This document shows positions 9,650-18,268 of a stretch of 64,000 nt of DNA, in pieces. Source of the DNA: Bacillus carboniphilus. GTDB lineage: Bacteria > Bacillota > Bacilli > Bacillales > JC228. A program made the translations under genes and the position numbers. The stretch covers positions 62,001 through 126,000 of the forward strand of contig NZ_BAAADJ010000006.1 of assembly GCF_039522365.1 (NCBI RefSeq), written 5' to 3'. Numbering within the stretch: the stretch's first letter is position 1; each line of letters opens with the position of its first letter. Below the pieces are notes generated by a model. The model was not told the DNA's origin. It searched no databases and worked only from the letters and a program-made list of their open reading frames with translations.

Positions 9650-10230
9650 CCCATTCTTCATCCATGTTGAACAACCTGTGCAAGAAAAGGATGTCTAAGG
9701 CTAGATTTTCACACATTATTTTCACAATACCGAAAACGAGTATTTTTCTTGAAAATATGGTAGTCTATAGGTAATATAATTTTCTTACATTTTTCCAATC
9801 ATGTGGTTTACTGGTTACTTATTCTGGGTACTAATGTCATAAGACTTTTGTGACCTGCGTCATAAAATGATACTTTATTACGAATACATGTAGTGAAACT
9901 GCTTCATGACGGAACAGTACCGATGACTTTTGGCCTAATTTCAGTTGTTCTGGACAGGTTAGAACGCTAAAAGCATATAGTTAATTCAGGGGACCACCTA
10001 TCACCTTTCCCCTCTACCATTTTAAAAAAATACTGTTTTTCGATTCAAAAGCAGGATTCCAACGTGCGGTCAATAGCCGAATTTACACAATAATTACCCC
10101 AATATTACAAAATTATTTCATAAATTTTACATATAATCATACTATTATTCTAGTTCATTCGACATTATTCTATTTATTATTTTCATAGATATGGTATAAT
10201 CGACAATATACTCCATAAGGGTGGGTAGCT
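9650..10230. other. 580-bp AT-rich gap before the TPR-peptide pair
   Basis: No gene seen. The sequence holds repeated GTCATAA / GTGAC-like words around 9836-9870, which could be a regulator site for which I have no name, and a clear TATAAT near its right end. Its length suggests an extensive control region for the TPR gene. Confidence 0.4.
10195..10200 (+). promoter_or_regulatory. -10 element of the TPR-peptide operon
   Basis: TATAAT preceded by ATGG, 31 bases before the ATG at 10231. The -35 region is weak (AT-rich), which suggests an activator or a non-standard promoter. Confidence 0.5.
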
Positions 10231-11295
10231 ATGAGCAAGGTTGATGAATATCAGGAAATCAATAATCTCCTAAATGAGTTTATACAATCTATTCACTTTT
10301 ATGAAAAAGATGAGGCTTGCACTTTTTATGAGCATTTAAAAGATATTGACACAAGTCAACTTGATCAAGCAACTTTAGATAAGTTAGAGTTGTATACTTT
10401 TAGATACTATACCTTTATCCATGATTACAGTAATGCATTGGAAATAATGAATAAACTACATACACGGTATGACAGTATGGACGAAGAGGACCAAATTTTA
10501 TTTAATACTTACGAAGGCATTTATAAGGTATCCCATGAGGATATTGAAATTGGGATAGGAATCTTTCAAAAGATAATTGATGAATATGATGACTTACCAG
10601 GTATAGTAAAAAGTGATTTATACTATCACCTTTGTTGGGGATACGTCTATCTAGATGATTATAAAAGATCAGTAGTATTTGGTAATAAGGCCCTTGATCT
10701 TTACCTGGGTGAATTTAACTTATTGAGAATTATTTATACTCAAATGTTGTTAGCCATTTCTCACTTAAACCTTGGTTTTTACAATGAAGCTGAGGATATT
10801 TACAAACATCTTATTCGCAATACCAAGATTCTAAGATTAAATAAACTCTTACCCCATATTGAGTACAACCAGATTGCTGCATTAGTAAAGGCTGGGAATT
10901 ACTCTAAAGCAATAAAGAACACACAGAATTTGTTAAAAACTTTAGATAAAGATGAAGAATTATACATTAAAACCCTCCTTTCATTGGCGGAAGCTAAAAT
11001 AATGAACAGAGAGCTTTCGGATATTGAAGAGTTAATAGAATTAGTTAAAGAAAGAAGTAGTAGAAAACAAGCTTTCGAAAAATATGAACTACTTTCCAAT
11101 TACTACGAGAGAAAACTGGCCAGTGAATATGATGCTTATAAATATTTAATTGATAAGCTCGCACCTTATTTATTAAAAAATAAAGAGAAAAAACTCCTTC
11201 TTGATTTAACAAGAATGATGGGAGATTACTTTATTAAACAGAGAAACTACGAACTGGCTTCAAATTATTATGAACTTAACCTATCACTAAACTAG
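10231..11295 (+). CDS. Rap-like TPR protein (RRNPP-type receptor without HTH)
   Basis: 354 residues, almost wholly alpha-helical. An N-terminal helical bundle (about 1-80, EINNLLNEFIQSIHFYEKDEA) is followed by TPR-like helix pairs to the end: YYHLCWGYVYLDDYKRSVVF, LLAISHLNLGFYNEAEDIYK, IEYNQIAALVKAGNYSKAI, MMGDYFIKQRNYELASNYY. Size and layout match Rap proteins, which bind response regulators and are inhibited by imported Phr peptides. No helix-turn-helix precedes the TPR part, unlike PlcR, NprR or Rgg. AGGGTGGG sits upstream of the ATG. A small exported-peptide gene follows 41 bases downstream, which supports a receptor-pheromone pair. The target is unknown, and membership in the family is by eye. 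Confidence 0.65.
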   Translation: MSKVDEYQEINNLLNEFIQSIHFYEKDEACTFYEHLKDIDTSQLDQATLDKLELYTFRYYTFIHDYSNALEIMNKLHTRYDSMDEEDQILFNTYEGIYKVSHEDIEIGIGIFQKIIDEYDDLPGIVKSDLYYHLCWGYVYLDDYKRSVVFGNKALDLYLGEFNLLRIIYTQMLLAISHLNLGFYNEAEDIYKHLIRNTKILRLNKLLPHIEYNQIAALVKAGNYSKAIKNTQNLLKTLDKDEELYIKTLLSLAEAKIMNRELSDIEELIELVKERSSRKQAFEKYELLSNYYERKLASEYDAYKYLIDKLAPYLLKNKEKKLLLDLTRMMGDYFIKQRNYELASNYYELNLSLN

Positions 11296-11336
11296 CTTAT
11301 CCTTTCTCCTAGAATACATTTAAAGGGGGTGAGAAT

Positions 11337-11489
11337 GTGAAAAAATTATTAGGTGCAATCCTATTAGCTGCAGCAATCTTTGCTATTTCCTCTTATTCAA
11401 CAAATAATGAAATTGCAGGAGGAGGCGGTACTTCTCTACCTCCACCAGGTGCAACTATGCAGACTATGAGTATGAGCATTGATATGTAA
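11337..11489 (+). CDS. Phr-like exported signalling peptide precursor
   Basis: 50 codons from a GTG at 11337, set by AAAGGGGGTG five bases upstream. Residues 1-21 are a signal sequence (MKKLLGAILLAAAIFAISSY). The rest is short: a Gly run (GGGG), PPPG, and a Met/Ser-rich C-terminus TMQTMSMSIDM-like. Length, export signal and position directly after a TPR receptor are those of Phr precursors, whose active peptide is cut from the C-terminal region. Which residues form the mature peptide cannot be told. A terminator follows, so the pair forms a compact operon. Confidence 0.6.
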   Translation: MKKLLGAILLAAAIFAISSYSTNNEIAGGGGTSLPPPGATMQTMSMSIDM

Positions 11490-11499
11490 AATGTTATGG

Positions 11500-11533
11500 G
11501 AAGTAACTAAAAAAGTTACTTCTCTTTTTTTAT
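11500..11533 (+). terminator. Terminator of the TPR-peptide operon
   Basis: GAAGTAACT, A-rich loop, AGTTACTTC, then a long T run, ten bases after the peptide stop codon. Confidence 0.85.
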
Positions 11534-11546
11534 TTTAGTTTAAAAA

Positions 11547-11574
11547 AGAGGTACCTCATATGCCGGCACCTCTT
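11547..11574 (-). terminator. Terminator of the small membrane protein gene
   Basis: AAGAGGTACC / GGCACCTCTT stem with a T run on the minus strand, just after the stop at 11578. It faces the previous terminator, isolating the two convergent units. Confidence 0.8.
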
Positions 11575-11577
11575 CCC

Positions 11578-11844
11578 CTACCTTTTATTATTCCTTCCCA
11601 ACATCAAAATAACCACAATCGCCAAAACCCCTACAACCATTAAGGCAAGAGAATACCAACGACTAGTCCCTCCTGCCTCAGCAGAAAGCAAACTAATCCC
11701 CTGCTGTATGACCGTAGTTTTTCCCTCTTGATCGCCATTACCCATTTCAATAGAAATAAGCTGAAAGACATCATACCAAATAAAGATTGCAACAGGTATT
11801 AGGATAATCGTAAGACTGATTTTCACGATTTTCATAGAGTACAT
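11578..11844 (-). CDS. Small membrane protein with two TM segments, unknown
   Basis: 88 residues. One hydrophobic segment lies at about 6-30 (VKISLTIILIPVAIFIWY) and another at about 62-82 (YSLALMVVGVLAIVVILML), with a polar loop between them (GNGDQEGKTTVIQQG, EAGGTSRW). A basic tail GRNNKR suggests both ends face the cytoplasm. No family is recognised. The ribosome site is weak; a second ATG three codons in (MKIVKIS) is equally possible. It is followed by its own terminator. Confidence 0.55.
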   Translation of the reverse strand: MYSMKIVKISLTIILIPVAIFIWYDVFQLISIEMGNGDQEGKTTVIQQGISLLSAEAGGTSRWYSLALMVVGVLAIVVILMLGRNNKR

Positions 11845-11894
11845 CTCATTTCAAAAGTGTACCTGGAGTTCTTTTTCTCCATTACTGCTCTCCC

Positions 11895-12506
11895 CTATTC
11901 AGCATCCAAACATTCAATCGCTAATCGAATCGCACTCTCCAAATCTCGTTGCGACCAGCTCGGCATTCTTTTCTTTCCTTCCACCACAAGATCATGGGAA
12001 GCCGGAATGTGAATGAAGCCCGCTTGCATGTTAAGACCTTCTGTTTTCAGATGGTGAAGCATCGTGTACATGACATTGTTACAGAGATATGTTCCCGCGC
12101 TATTGGAAACATTTGCAGGATATCCGTTTTCTTTTAATAGATTGACCATTTTTCGAACAGGAAGTGTTGAAAAATACCCATCTTGACCGCTGTCATCTAT
12201 TGGGGAATCCTCAAGTGCCACTCCATTGTTATCTGGTGCACCGTCGCGGATATTGATCGCAATTCTTTCAGGTGTTACTGCATCGCGACCAGCTGCTAGC
12301 CCTAGGGATATGACTGCGTCTGGTTTTACATCATGAAATGCCTTCATTAACTCAACTGGAGATTTCTCAAAATCAACTGGGAGAAGAACGCTCTTAATCT
12401 TATATGCTCCTATTGTTTCTCCGTCTAAACTCTTAGCAATGCGCTCAGTCGGATTGATGGGCATTCCTAAGAAGGGTTCGAATCCTGTAAGTAAAAGTGT
12501 TTTCAT
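11895..12506 (-). CDS. pcp: Pyrrolidone-carboxylate peptidase
   Basis: 203 residues of a C15 cysteine peptidase that removes N-terminal pyroglutamate from peptides in the cytoplasm. The family landmarks are present: LLTGFEPF near the N-terminus, the Glu in PERIAINIRDG (about 80), the catalytic Cys in NSAGTYLCNNVMY (about 142) and the His in GFIHIPASHD (about 166). The frame is open 32 codons further upstream, but MKTLLLTGFEPF is the family N-terminus, so the ATG at 12506 is used; its ribosome site is only moderate (AGCGGGG). It stands alone. Confidence 0.93.
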   Translation of the reverse strand: MKTLLLTGFEPFLGMPINPTERIAKSLDGETIGAYKIKSVLLPVDFEKSPVELMKAFHDVKPDAVISLGLAAGRDAVTPERIAINIRDGAPDNNGVALEDSPIDDSGQDGYFSTLPVRKMVNLLKENGYPANVSNSAGTYLCNNVMYTMLHHLKTEGLNMQAGFIHIPASHDLVVEGKKRMPSWSQRDLESAIRLAIECLDAE

Positions 12507-12730
12507 TGTATGTGCCCCGCTTTTCTCTTTTTCTTTTATTTTAACATGTAGGGCAAGGGGGATGGGGGTTAGCTTTTCGATAGATTCAATACGGAGGACC
12601 ACCGCAGTTAAAGAAAATTAGTAGTAAAATGGATTTTTTGTTATTTGAGCTTTTGAATTTTATAGAAGTTCCGGTTGTTGTTAAATACGCTGGATTTTTG
12701 TAGTAATTAACTGACATTCAACACACCGAA

Positions 12731-12760
12731 TGGGACAGCAAACCTGTCCCCTCTGTCCCA
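12731..12760. repeat. GGGACA/TGTCCC element, copy 3
   Basis: TGGGACAGCAAACCTGTCCC followed by CTCTGTCCCA, directly after the spoIIQ terminator on the minus strand. Confidence 0.85.
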
Positions 12761-12768
12761 CAAAAAAA

Positions 12769-12798
12769 AGAACCCCCACCTTCTCAGGCAAGAGTTCT
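12769..12798 (-). terminator. Terminator of spoIIQ
   Basis: AGAACTC ... GGGGGTTCT imperfect stem followed by eight T residues on the minus strand, just after the spoIIQ stop. Confidence 0.75.
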
Positions 12799-12807
12799 TC
12801 TTCCATT

Positions 12808-13674
12808 TTATGCGTTATTTTGACCGATGGAAGCGTCTGGAGATTCTTCTTGATCTTCACCAGCGTCGTCTGTGTCTTCAGCAGTATCGTCTGCTTCACC
12901 AGCTTCGCCTTCGCTATCATCGTTTTCTTCACTCTGACTGTTGTCTGCATTTTCGTCAGCTTCTTCTTCAGGAGCTGTTGTTGGTGTTGTAGCCATTTCA
13001 GCCACAGCACTTAGAGACTGGCCGAATGCTTTTTGTGGATCTACAGCGACACCATCTACTCTCACTTCAAAGTGAGCATGTGTACCTGCTGCTTGATTCA
13101 ATAGACTTTGACCAGCTTTCGCTAAGACTTGTCCTTGCTCGACTTGGTCGCCAACCTCAACTTGGATGTCAGTCACAGACTGATACATTGTCACAACGCC
13201 TTCTGCATGTTGGATTTCAATAACATTCCCGAGTTCTGCGTCTTCGCGGACAGCAGATACTTGTCCAGCCATAGATGCAACTACGTTAAAGCTTTCCCCG
13301 TTTTCCATAGCTAGGTCAATTCCTTTGTTTGGACGGAATTGGTTATTATAGAATACGAGTGCACTTTCTTGCTCTTCCTTAGAAGCATCTGCGCTCCAGA
13401 ATCCATTGACTACTTTTGCTTCTTCCGGATTTTCAACTGGCCATACGAAGTCTTCTAATAGTGTATTAACTACTACTGAATCCCCGTCGTTTTCAGTTAC
13501 CGGATTCTCTGTGTCTGCTGGATCCTGTGCAGCGTCATCTCCTGTTGAGGAGAACCAAACCACTGCTGTAAGTAGTAATGCTGCAGCTGCGATATAGACT
13601 GCGGGAAAAATCCATTTGTTTTTGCGTTGTGTGCCAGAGTTTTGAGAAGGTCGTTTCTTTTCTTCCTCTCTCAT
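12808..13674 (-). CDS. spoIIQ: Forespore protein SpoIIQ (LytM/M23 domain)
   Basis: 288 residues: cytoplasmic basic N-terminus, one TM segment (about 22-42, WIFPAVYIAAAALLLTAVVW), an acidic linker, an M23-like domain (about 75-225) and a low-complexity Glu/Asp-rich tail. SpoIIQ sits in the forespore membrane and pairs with SpoIIIAH across the intermembrane space. In the LytM domain, the first metal-binding His is replaced (NKGIDLA) while the HxH motif is kept (THAHFEV). B. subtilis SpoIIQ also lacks a zinc ligand, so this is probably a structural, non-catalytic protein. A VanZ-like gene lies divergently, as ywnJ does next to spoIIQ in B. subtilis. Confidence 0.9.
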   Translation of the reverse strand: MREEEKKRPSQNSGTQRKNKWIFPAVYIAAAALLLTAVVWFSSTGDDAAQDPADTENPVTENDGDSVVVNTLLEDFVWPVENPEEAKVVNGFWSADASKEEQESALVFYNNQFRPNKGIDLAMENGESFNVVASMAGQVSAVREDAELGNVIEIQHAEGVVTMYQSVTDIQVEVGDQVEQGQVLAKAGQSLLNQAAGTHAHFEVRVDGVAVDPQKAFGQSLSAVAEMATTPTTAPEEEADENADNSQSEENDDSEGEAGEADDTAEDTDDAGEDQEESPDASIGQNNA

Positions 13675-13857
13675 TTATCATCACCTCAGCAATCAGTCTG
13701 AACAGATGTGAGAATTTATATACCTATCTTGTAAAAAATTTTTTTGGACTTAGTTTTCGACAAAATTTATAGATTATGCATGCTTCTGAAAAAAATTTTT
13801 CAAAACAGGTTGGGAGGCTTCATGCTACAATATTGAACAGAAAGGAAGTGTGCCAGT

Positions 13858-14310
13858 TTGAAACAGGTTCTTCGCTATTTACTGATCGTATCTCCTTACC
13901 TTTACATGGGGTTCATTTGGGTATTATCCAGTCTCCCTCACGACGCCATCGTCCGAGTTAGTGATGATGAGTTTGACAAGCTATTTAAGGAATCTCTTCA
14001 TTTAATAGAGTTCGGGATTCTATACATATTGGCGGTTGTATCTTTATTGATGGTAGATCGCTTAACTCCAACGACCAATCGGTGGGCAGCAATTGTAGCG
14101 GCATTATACGGAGTGGTGGATGAACTTCACCAAGCAACGGTGCCTTACCGTTCGTTTCAAGTGATTGATATTGTGAAGGATTTTATCGGTGTCTTTGTGT
14201 TGTTCCTGTTTGTGAAGAATACTATTTTTAAACATCCACCTAGGCAGCCAGGGAAGTTATTATTATCCTTGCAGTTGTTCTTATTAAAAAAGAAGAGCCG
14301 GTTACGATAG
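13858..14310 (+). CDS. VanZ-like membrane protein
   Basis: 150 residues from a TTG at 13858, set by AAAGGAAG nine bases upstream. Four hydrophobic segments alternate with the family's charged motifs: FIWVLSSLPH, KSLHLIEFG-like ESLHLIEFGILY, and DELHQATVPYRSFQVIDIVKD-like residues, the last being the VanZ signature. The family is of unknown biochemical function and is named after a teicoplanin-resistance protein; no glycopeptide resistance genes are nearby. The C-terminal 25 residues are basic. It is divergent from spoIIQ, like B. subtilis ywnJ. Confidence 0.85.
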   Translation: MKQVLRYLLIVSPYLYMGFIWVLSSLPHDAIVRVSDDEFDKLFKESLHLIEFGILYILAVVSLLMVDRLTPTTNRWAAIVAALYGVVDELHQATVPYRSFQVIDIVKDFIGVFVLFLFVKNTIFKHPPRQPGKLLLSLQLFLLKKKSRLR

Positions 14311-14345
14311 TTGTAAACGGCTCAGTGCGTAATCGGAATATGATG

Positions 14346-14435
14346 TGGGACAGTGAACCTGTCCCCTCTGTCCCATCGGACTCAACATGTATTAGAATGG
14401 GAAGTGGGACACTAAAACCTGTCCCCTCTGTCCCA
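14346..14435. repeat. GGGACA/TGTCCC elements, copies 4 and 5
   Basis: Copies at 14346-14375 and 14405-14435, separated by 29 bases. The spoIID stop codon (14412-14414) lies inside copy 5, so the element supplies the last codons of spoIID. Confidence 0.85.
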
Positions 14436-15452
14436 CACCATGTATTGTTTTAGGAATGGGTCTGCTGGTGATATGGTTACGCCCTTGTAGTAATGTTTGA
14501 TGATTTCTTCATATGTTTTGCCTTGTTTGGCCATTCCGTTTGCTCCGTATTGGCTCATTCCAACTCCATGGCCGTAGCCTTTTGTTGTGACTACGATTTC
14601 TTTTCCTTTTAATGTCCAGGTGAAGTCAGAGGATGGTAGTTCTAATAGCTCTCTTACTTCACGTCCACTTAGTGTTTTTTCTCCAATTTTAACGGTTTCT
14701 ACTCGTTGACCTTTTGTTCTGGATACAATGGTTCCGATATTATCACTTGAAATGGTGACTCCTAGCTTCGTTTGAAACTCCTGAACGGAAAATGTTTTTT
14801 CCTGACTATACTTAGGGGATTCTGTATCCCAAGGACTTTCTACACTTCTTAAGTAAGGAAAGTCATTTTGCCAGTAATCCTCAGAGTTCTCGGTGTAGCC
14901 GTTAGATGTTGAGAAAAAGGATGCTTCGATGGGCTTGCCATCATAGGTGATGACTTGGCCTGCCGTTTCCGCAACGGCTTGGCGGATTTTTTTAATCTTC
15001 CAGTCATAGTCTTCTCCCCATTGTTTTTTCAAATCATCTAGATCTTTAAAAACTTGGTGGGAAACGGTGTCTGACACATTGGCTCCTGACGGTAATCCTT
15101 CTGTTTGACCTTGCATCAGCTGCCTGACCACGTAGGTTCTGGCCGATAAGCTCTGGGCTTTTAAGGCTTCCATTTCGAAATCAGCCGGCATTTCTGATGC
15201 CACCACACCAACAATGTATTCCTCAAGCTGGTGCTTCTCAATTTCCTCTGAGGCTGTACGGTAGACAGCAACTTCGACAACTGGTCCATCTAGTTGGGCA
15301 GTCCAATCTTCTGTTGGCTCGTTAGTAGAGTCGTCTGCGAGTTCTCCACTGGCCTTTTGACCAAAAGAAGGTAGGACAAGCAAGGTGGGAATGAGTAGGA
15401 TCAATAAGCTTACTACGGTTAAAACTACGACAATTGATTTCCAATCCTTCAT
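14412..15452 (-). CDS. spoIID: Stage II sporulation protein D, repeat-derived C-terminal tail
   Basis: 346 residues. One N-terminal TM segment (about 7-28), then the SpoIID/LytB lytic transglycosylase domain: EEYIVGVVASEMPADFE with the catalytic Glu (about 88), ALKAQSLSARTYV, FFSTSNGYTEN, and GYGHGVGMSQYGA near the end. With SpoIIM and SpoIIP it remodels septal peptidoglycan during engulfment. The gene follows murA, as in B. subtilis. The normal end is near YYKGVTI; the frame then continues into a GGGACA element and stops inside it, giving the odd tail MVWDRGDRF. The ribosome site is moderate. Confidence 0.93.
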   Translation of the reverse strand: MKDWKSIVVVLTVVSLLILLIPTLLVLPSFGQKASGELADDSTNEPTEDWTAQLDGPVVEVAVYRTASEEIEKHQLEEYIVGVVASEMPADFEMEALKAQSLSARTYVVRQLMQGQTEGLPSGANVSDTVSHQVFKDLDDLKKQWGEDYDWKIKKIRQAVAETAGQVITYDGKPIEASFFSTSNGYTENSEDYWQNDFPYLRSVESPWDTESPKYSQEKTFSVQEFQTKLGVTISSDNIGTIVSRTKGQRVETVKIGEKTLSGREVRELLELPSSDFTWTLKGKEIVVTTKGYGHGVGMSQYGANGMAKQGKTYEEIIKHYYKGVTISPADPFLKQYMVWDRGDRF

Positions 15453-15608
15453 TTTTTAGCCTCCGTACTCTGGTAGTCTTGGTCGTTTATTCAATTTTTA
15501 AACTTCCTACACTCCATATGTATGGGGGGCCAGGTCGAAATATGACAAGTTTCTATTGTAAATAATAGAGTTAGTAGAGTTGGTTTTCTTAAGGAATTTG
15601 GGGAGGGA

Positions 15609-15875
15609 TATCGGAAAACTTGGGGTGGCCTATCGGAAATTTTTACTCCGCTATCAGAAAAGTTGAGCGTCCTATCGGAAACTTTCGCTCGCTATCGGAA
15701 AAGCCGAGTGGTCTATCGGAAATTTTCGCTCTGCTATCGGAAAAGTTGGGTGTTCTATCGGAAATTTCAGCTCCGCTATCAGAAATGTAGGTTGTTCTAT
15801 CGGAAATTTTGACCCTTCTATCGGAAAAGTTAGGCGTTCAATTGGAATTCTCACCTCCACAATCAGAAGAAGTGA
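15609..15875 (-). repeat. 21-bp phased array A2 (CGGAAA family, 13 units)
   Basis: Core CGGAAA (or CAGAAA) after CTAT. First core bases fall at 15612, 15634, 15655, 15676, 15696, 15717, 15738, 15759, 15780, 15801, 15822, 15843 and 15864, i.e. 21 bp with one 20 and one 22. Spacers alternate between TTTCGCTC-like and AGTTGGGTG-like, giving a 42-bp super-period. The array lies after the murA terminator. The left end carries TTAGTAGAGTTGGTT at 15571-15585. Confidence 0.9.
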
Positions 15876-15883
15876 CCACAAAA

Positions 15884-15910
15884 AAACCCTTCAGCTAGGA
15901 AGGGTTTTTG
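15884..15910 (-). terminator. Terminator of murA
   Basis: AAACCCTTCCTAGCTGAAGGG followed by a T run on the minus strand. Confidence 0.85.
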
Positions 15911-15919
15911 TATGTTATA

Positions 15920-17215
15920 TTATTGTGCAGCTTTTTCAATTTCCAATGTTTCTTCAACTTCACTAACACGCTCGATGTCTGCACCTAAGCCAGCTAGTTT
16001 TCCGTGGAAGTTTACATAGCCTCTGTCTAAGTGCTGAAGTTCCGTTACACGAGTCACTCCGTCTGCACGAAGTCCAGCTAAGATCAACGCAGCTCCTGCT
16101 CTTAAGTCAGTAGCAGCTACTTCTGCACCCTGTAATTCACTTGGACCGTTCATGATAACAGAACGTCCTTCAATTTTAATTTCTGCATTCATACGACGGA
16201 ATTCTTCTACGTGCATAAAGCGGTTTTCGAATACGGTTTCCGTAATCATACTTGTTCCTTGTGCACATAAAAGAAGTGACATCATTTGTGATTGCATATC
16301 TGTAGGGAAACCTGGGTGTGGCATCGTTTTTATATCGACTGCCTTTAGCTTTTCAGGACCCATAACACGAAGTCCATCGGCTTCTTCTTTAATATGAACA
16401 CCCATTTCCTCCATCTTAGCAATTAAAGATGTGAGATGTTCTGGAACGGCTCCACGAACAAGTACGTTTCCACCTGTAATGGCAGCAGCCACCATGAATG
16501 TTCCTGCTTCAATACGATCAGGAATAATATTGTGTTCTGTGCCAAATAGACATGGTACTCCCTCGATCTTAATCGTTCCAGTACCAGCACCCTTGACTTG
16601 AGCACCCATTTTATTTAAGAAGTTCGCTAAATCCACAATTTCTGGCTCTTTTGCACAGTTTTCGATAACTGTTGTACCTTCCGCTAAAGTTGCGGCCATC
16701 ATAATATTTTCGGTTGCGCCTACGCTTGGGAAGTCTAGGTAAATTTTTGCACCTTTCAGCTTACCCTTCACTTCTGCGTCAATAAATCCGTTACCAACTT
16801 TCACGACCGCACCCATAGCCTCGAAACCTTTTAAGTGCTGATCAATTGGACGGGAACCGATTGCGCAGCCTCCTGGTAAGGCTACACGCGCACGCCCATT
16901 TCTAGCTAATAATGAACCCATGACAAGCACGGAAGCACGCATTTTTCTCACATATTCAAACGGAGCTTCCTCTTTTAACTCTCTTGATGCATCGACGATA
17001 ACGTCACCTTCGCGGACATCAACATCCGCTCCTAGATATCTTAATACTTCACTAATCGTGTATACATCGGAGAGAGCCGGCACATCACGAATTACACTTT
17101 TTCCATCACTTGCTAATAACGATGCAGCGATTACAGGCAATACGGCATTCTTGGCACCTTCTACCTTTACAACACCTTCAAGCCTTTTTCCGCCGCGGAC
17201 GATGATTTTTTCCAA
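15920..17215 (-). CDS. murA: UDP-N-acetylglucosamine 1-carboxyvinyltransferase
   Basis: 431 residues, full length for MurA. It transfers enolpyruvate from PEP to UDP-GlcNAc, the first committed step of peptidoglycan synthesis, in the cytoplasm. The N-terminus [27 protein letters not shown] has the Lys-Asn pair that binds substrate; the catalytic Cys is in [18 protein letters not shown] (about 117), the residue alkylated by fosfomycin; [13 protein letters not shown] is near the C-terminus. Its place next to spoIID and near atp makes it the murAA-type copy. It has its own terminator before array A2. Confidence 0.96.
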   Translation of the reverse strand: MEKIIVRGGKRLEGVVKVEGAKNAVLPVIAASLLASDGKSVIRDVPALSDVYTISEVLRYLGADVDVREGDVIVDASRELKEEAPFEYVRKMRASVLVMGSLLARNGRARVALPGGCAIGSRPIDQHLKGFEAMGAVVKVGNGFIDAEVKGKLKGAKIYLDFPSVGATENIMMAATLAEGTTVIENCAKEPEIVDLANFLNKMGAQVKGAGTGTIKIEGVPCLFGTEHNIIPDRIEAGTFMVAAAITGGNVLVRGAVPEHLTSLIAKMEEMGVHIKEEADGLRVMGPEKLKAVDIKTMPHPGFPTDMQSQMMSLLLCAQGTSMITETVFENRFMHVEEFRRMNAEIKIEGRSVIMNGPSELQGAEVAATDLRAGAALILAGLRADGVTRVTELQHLDRGYVNFHGKLAGLGADIERVSEVEETLEIEKAAQ

Positions 17216-17451
17216 GTGTATTCCCCTCCGCGTCCATATTCTCTATATTAATATTCAATCGTCATGATTGGTGTGCCTACTTCAAAGGTAGTCTTAGCGC
17301 CCAATCGTTTTTTTCATTTTCAAATGGTTATTCTTGTTGTTTTGTTTTAACTTTTGAAAAACACATCATCCACTGAATTCGTTCTCCTATGTCTTAGCAT
17401 CCAGACTGGAGAGGAGTCAGAAATAAAACGTTCTTCGGGTACAAACCCCAA

Positions 17452-17880
17452 TCATCGTATCACTGAAAACGTATTCCATACAAGAAGTATTTTGGGGTTT
17501 TCGGCAAATTTACCATGCCAATAAATGGGATATGAACAAATGGCTAAACTTGTTATAATCTTCCAGTAATGGGAGGTAACCTCAATTATAAGATACGTTT
17601 GAAGGATATCATTTGTGGGGGTTGCCTTAAGACCAGAGTCTATTTGCTGTTCCCATTTTTTTAGAGGCTGTTTTAATTTTATGGAATACTCCCTAAAAAT
17701 TAGCTCATACTGATTTGTGTATGCTAACAAGTCTGTCCACTTGAACGCTTAGGACCAATTAATACTAGCTAATGGTTTGAAGTTTTGAAGCTCTTCAAGG
17801 TTGTGTTCGTCATTTGCCGCTTGAGGTTCTATTCCCAATAAAACAAATTACGAAACAAATTTCCACTGTGACTCACCAGG
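17452..17880 (-). pseudogene. ywmB: Decayed ywmB remnant
   Basis: Bacilli usually carry ywmB directly upstream of murA, and here only fragments remain. In three frames of the minus strand one reads an end-of-signal-peptide-like stretch and AANDEHNLEELQNF, then after a stop KQPLKKWEQQIDSGL, then TPTNDILQTYLIIEVTSHYW, which resembles the YwmB core motif as I remember it, then after a further shift KFSHLFISHLL. Frameshifts and stops between pieces mean no functional protein. The C-terminal part is not found on this strand; the plus-strand frame at 17814-18137 (NIFTWLKRDIP, YFIFYVSRILLKE) is weakly like it, hinting at an inversion. Confidence 0.45.
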
Positions 17881-18268
17881 ATTTCTTGTCAAAACTCCTT
17901 CCCTTTACTAACATTTTTACCTGGTTAAAAAGGGACATACCTGGTATTTTTCAGCAACATTGTCTACTATATATCTTTTCAAACAGTATAGACGAATGGA
18001 AGATTTGTCTTGTTACAAGTTTGGGAAAGGTTTGTTTGAAAGTGGGCTATTTCATATTTTATGTCTCGAGGATTCTGTTAAAAGAAATAAGGCCTTCTTC
18101 CATTAATTACAAGACATTTTTATTGACTGATCTGTGAAGAATTTCTAATTGTAATATAGGTAAAATGTCTGTAACTTTATTTTAATGAATTTTTTCACAA
18201 TTTAGTAGAGAAAGAAGTCCTAATTTCTTAAACAAATGATTAAATTTAACGGTTTCTTAATGATTAGT

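Noticed and set aside
9836-9870. GTCATAA-type words as a named regulator site
   Set aside because: The words are suggestive, but I cannot match them to a specific regulator without a search, so they are only mentioned in the gap entry.
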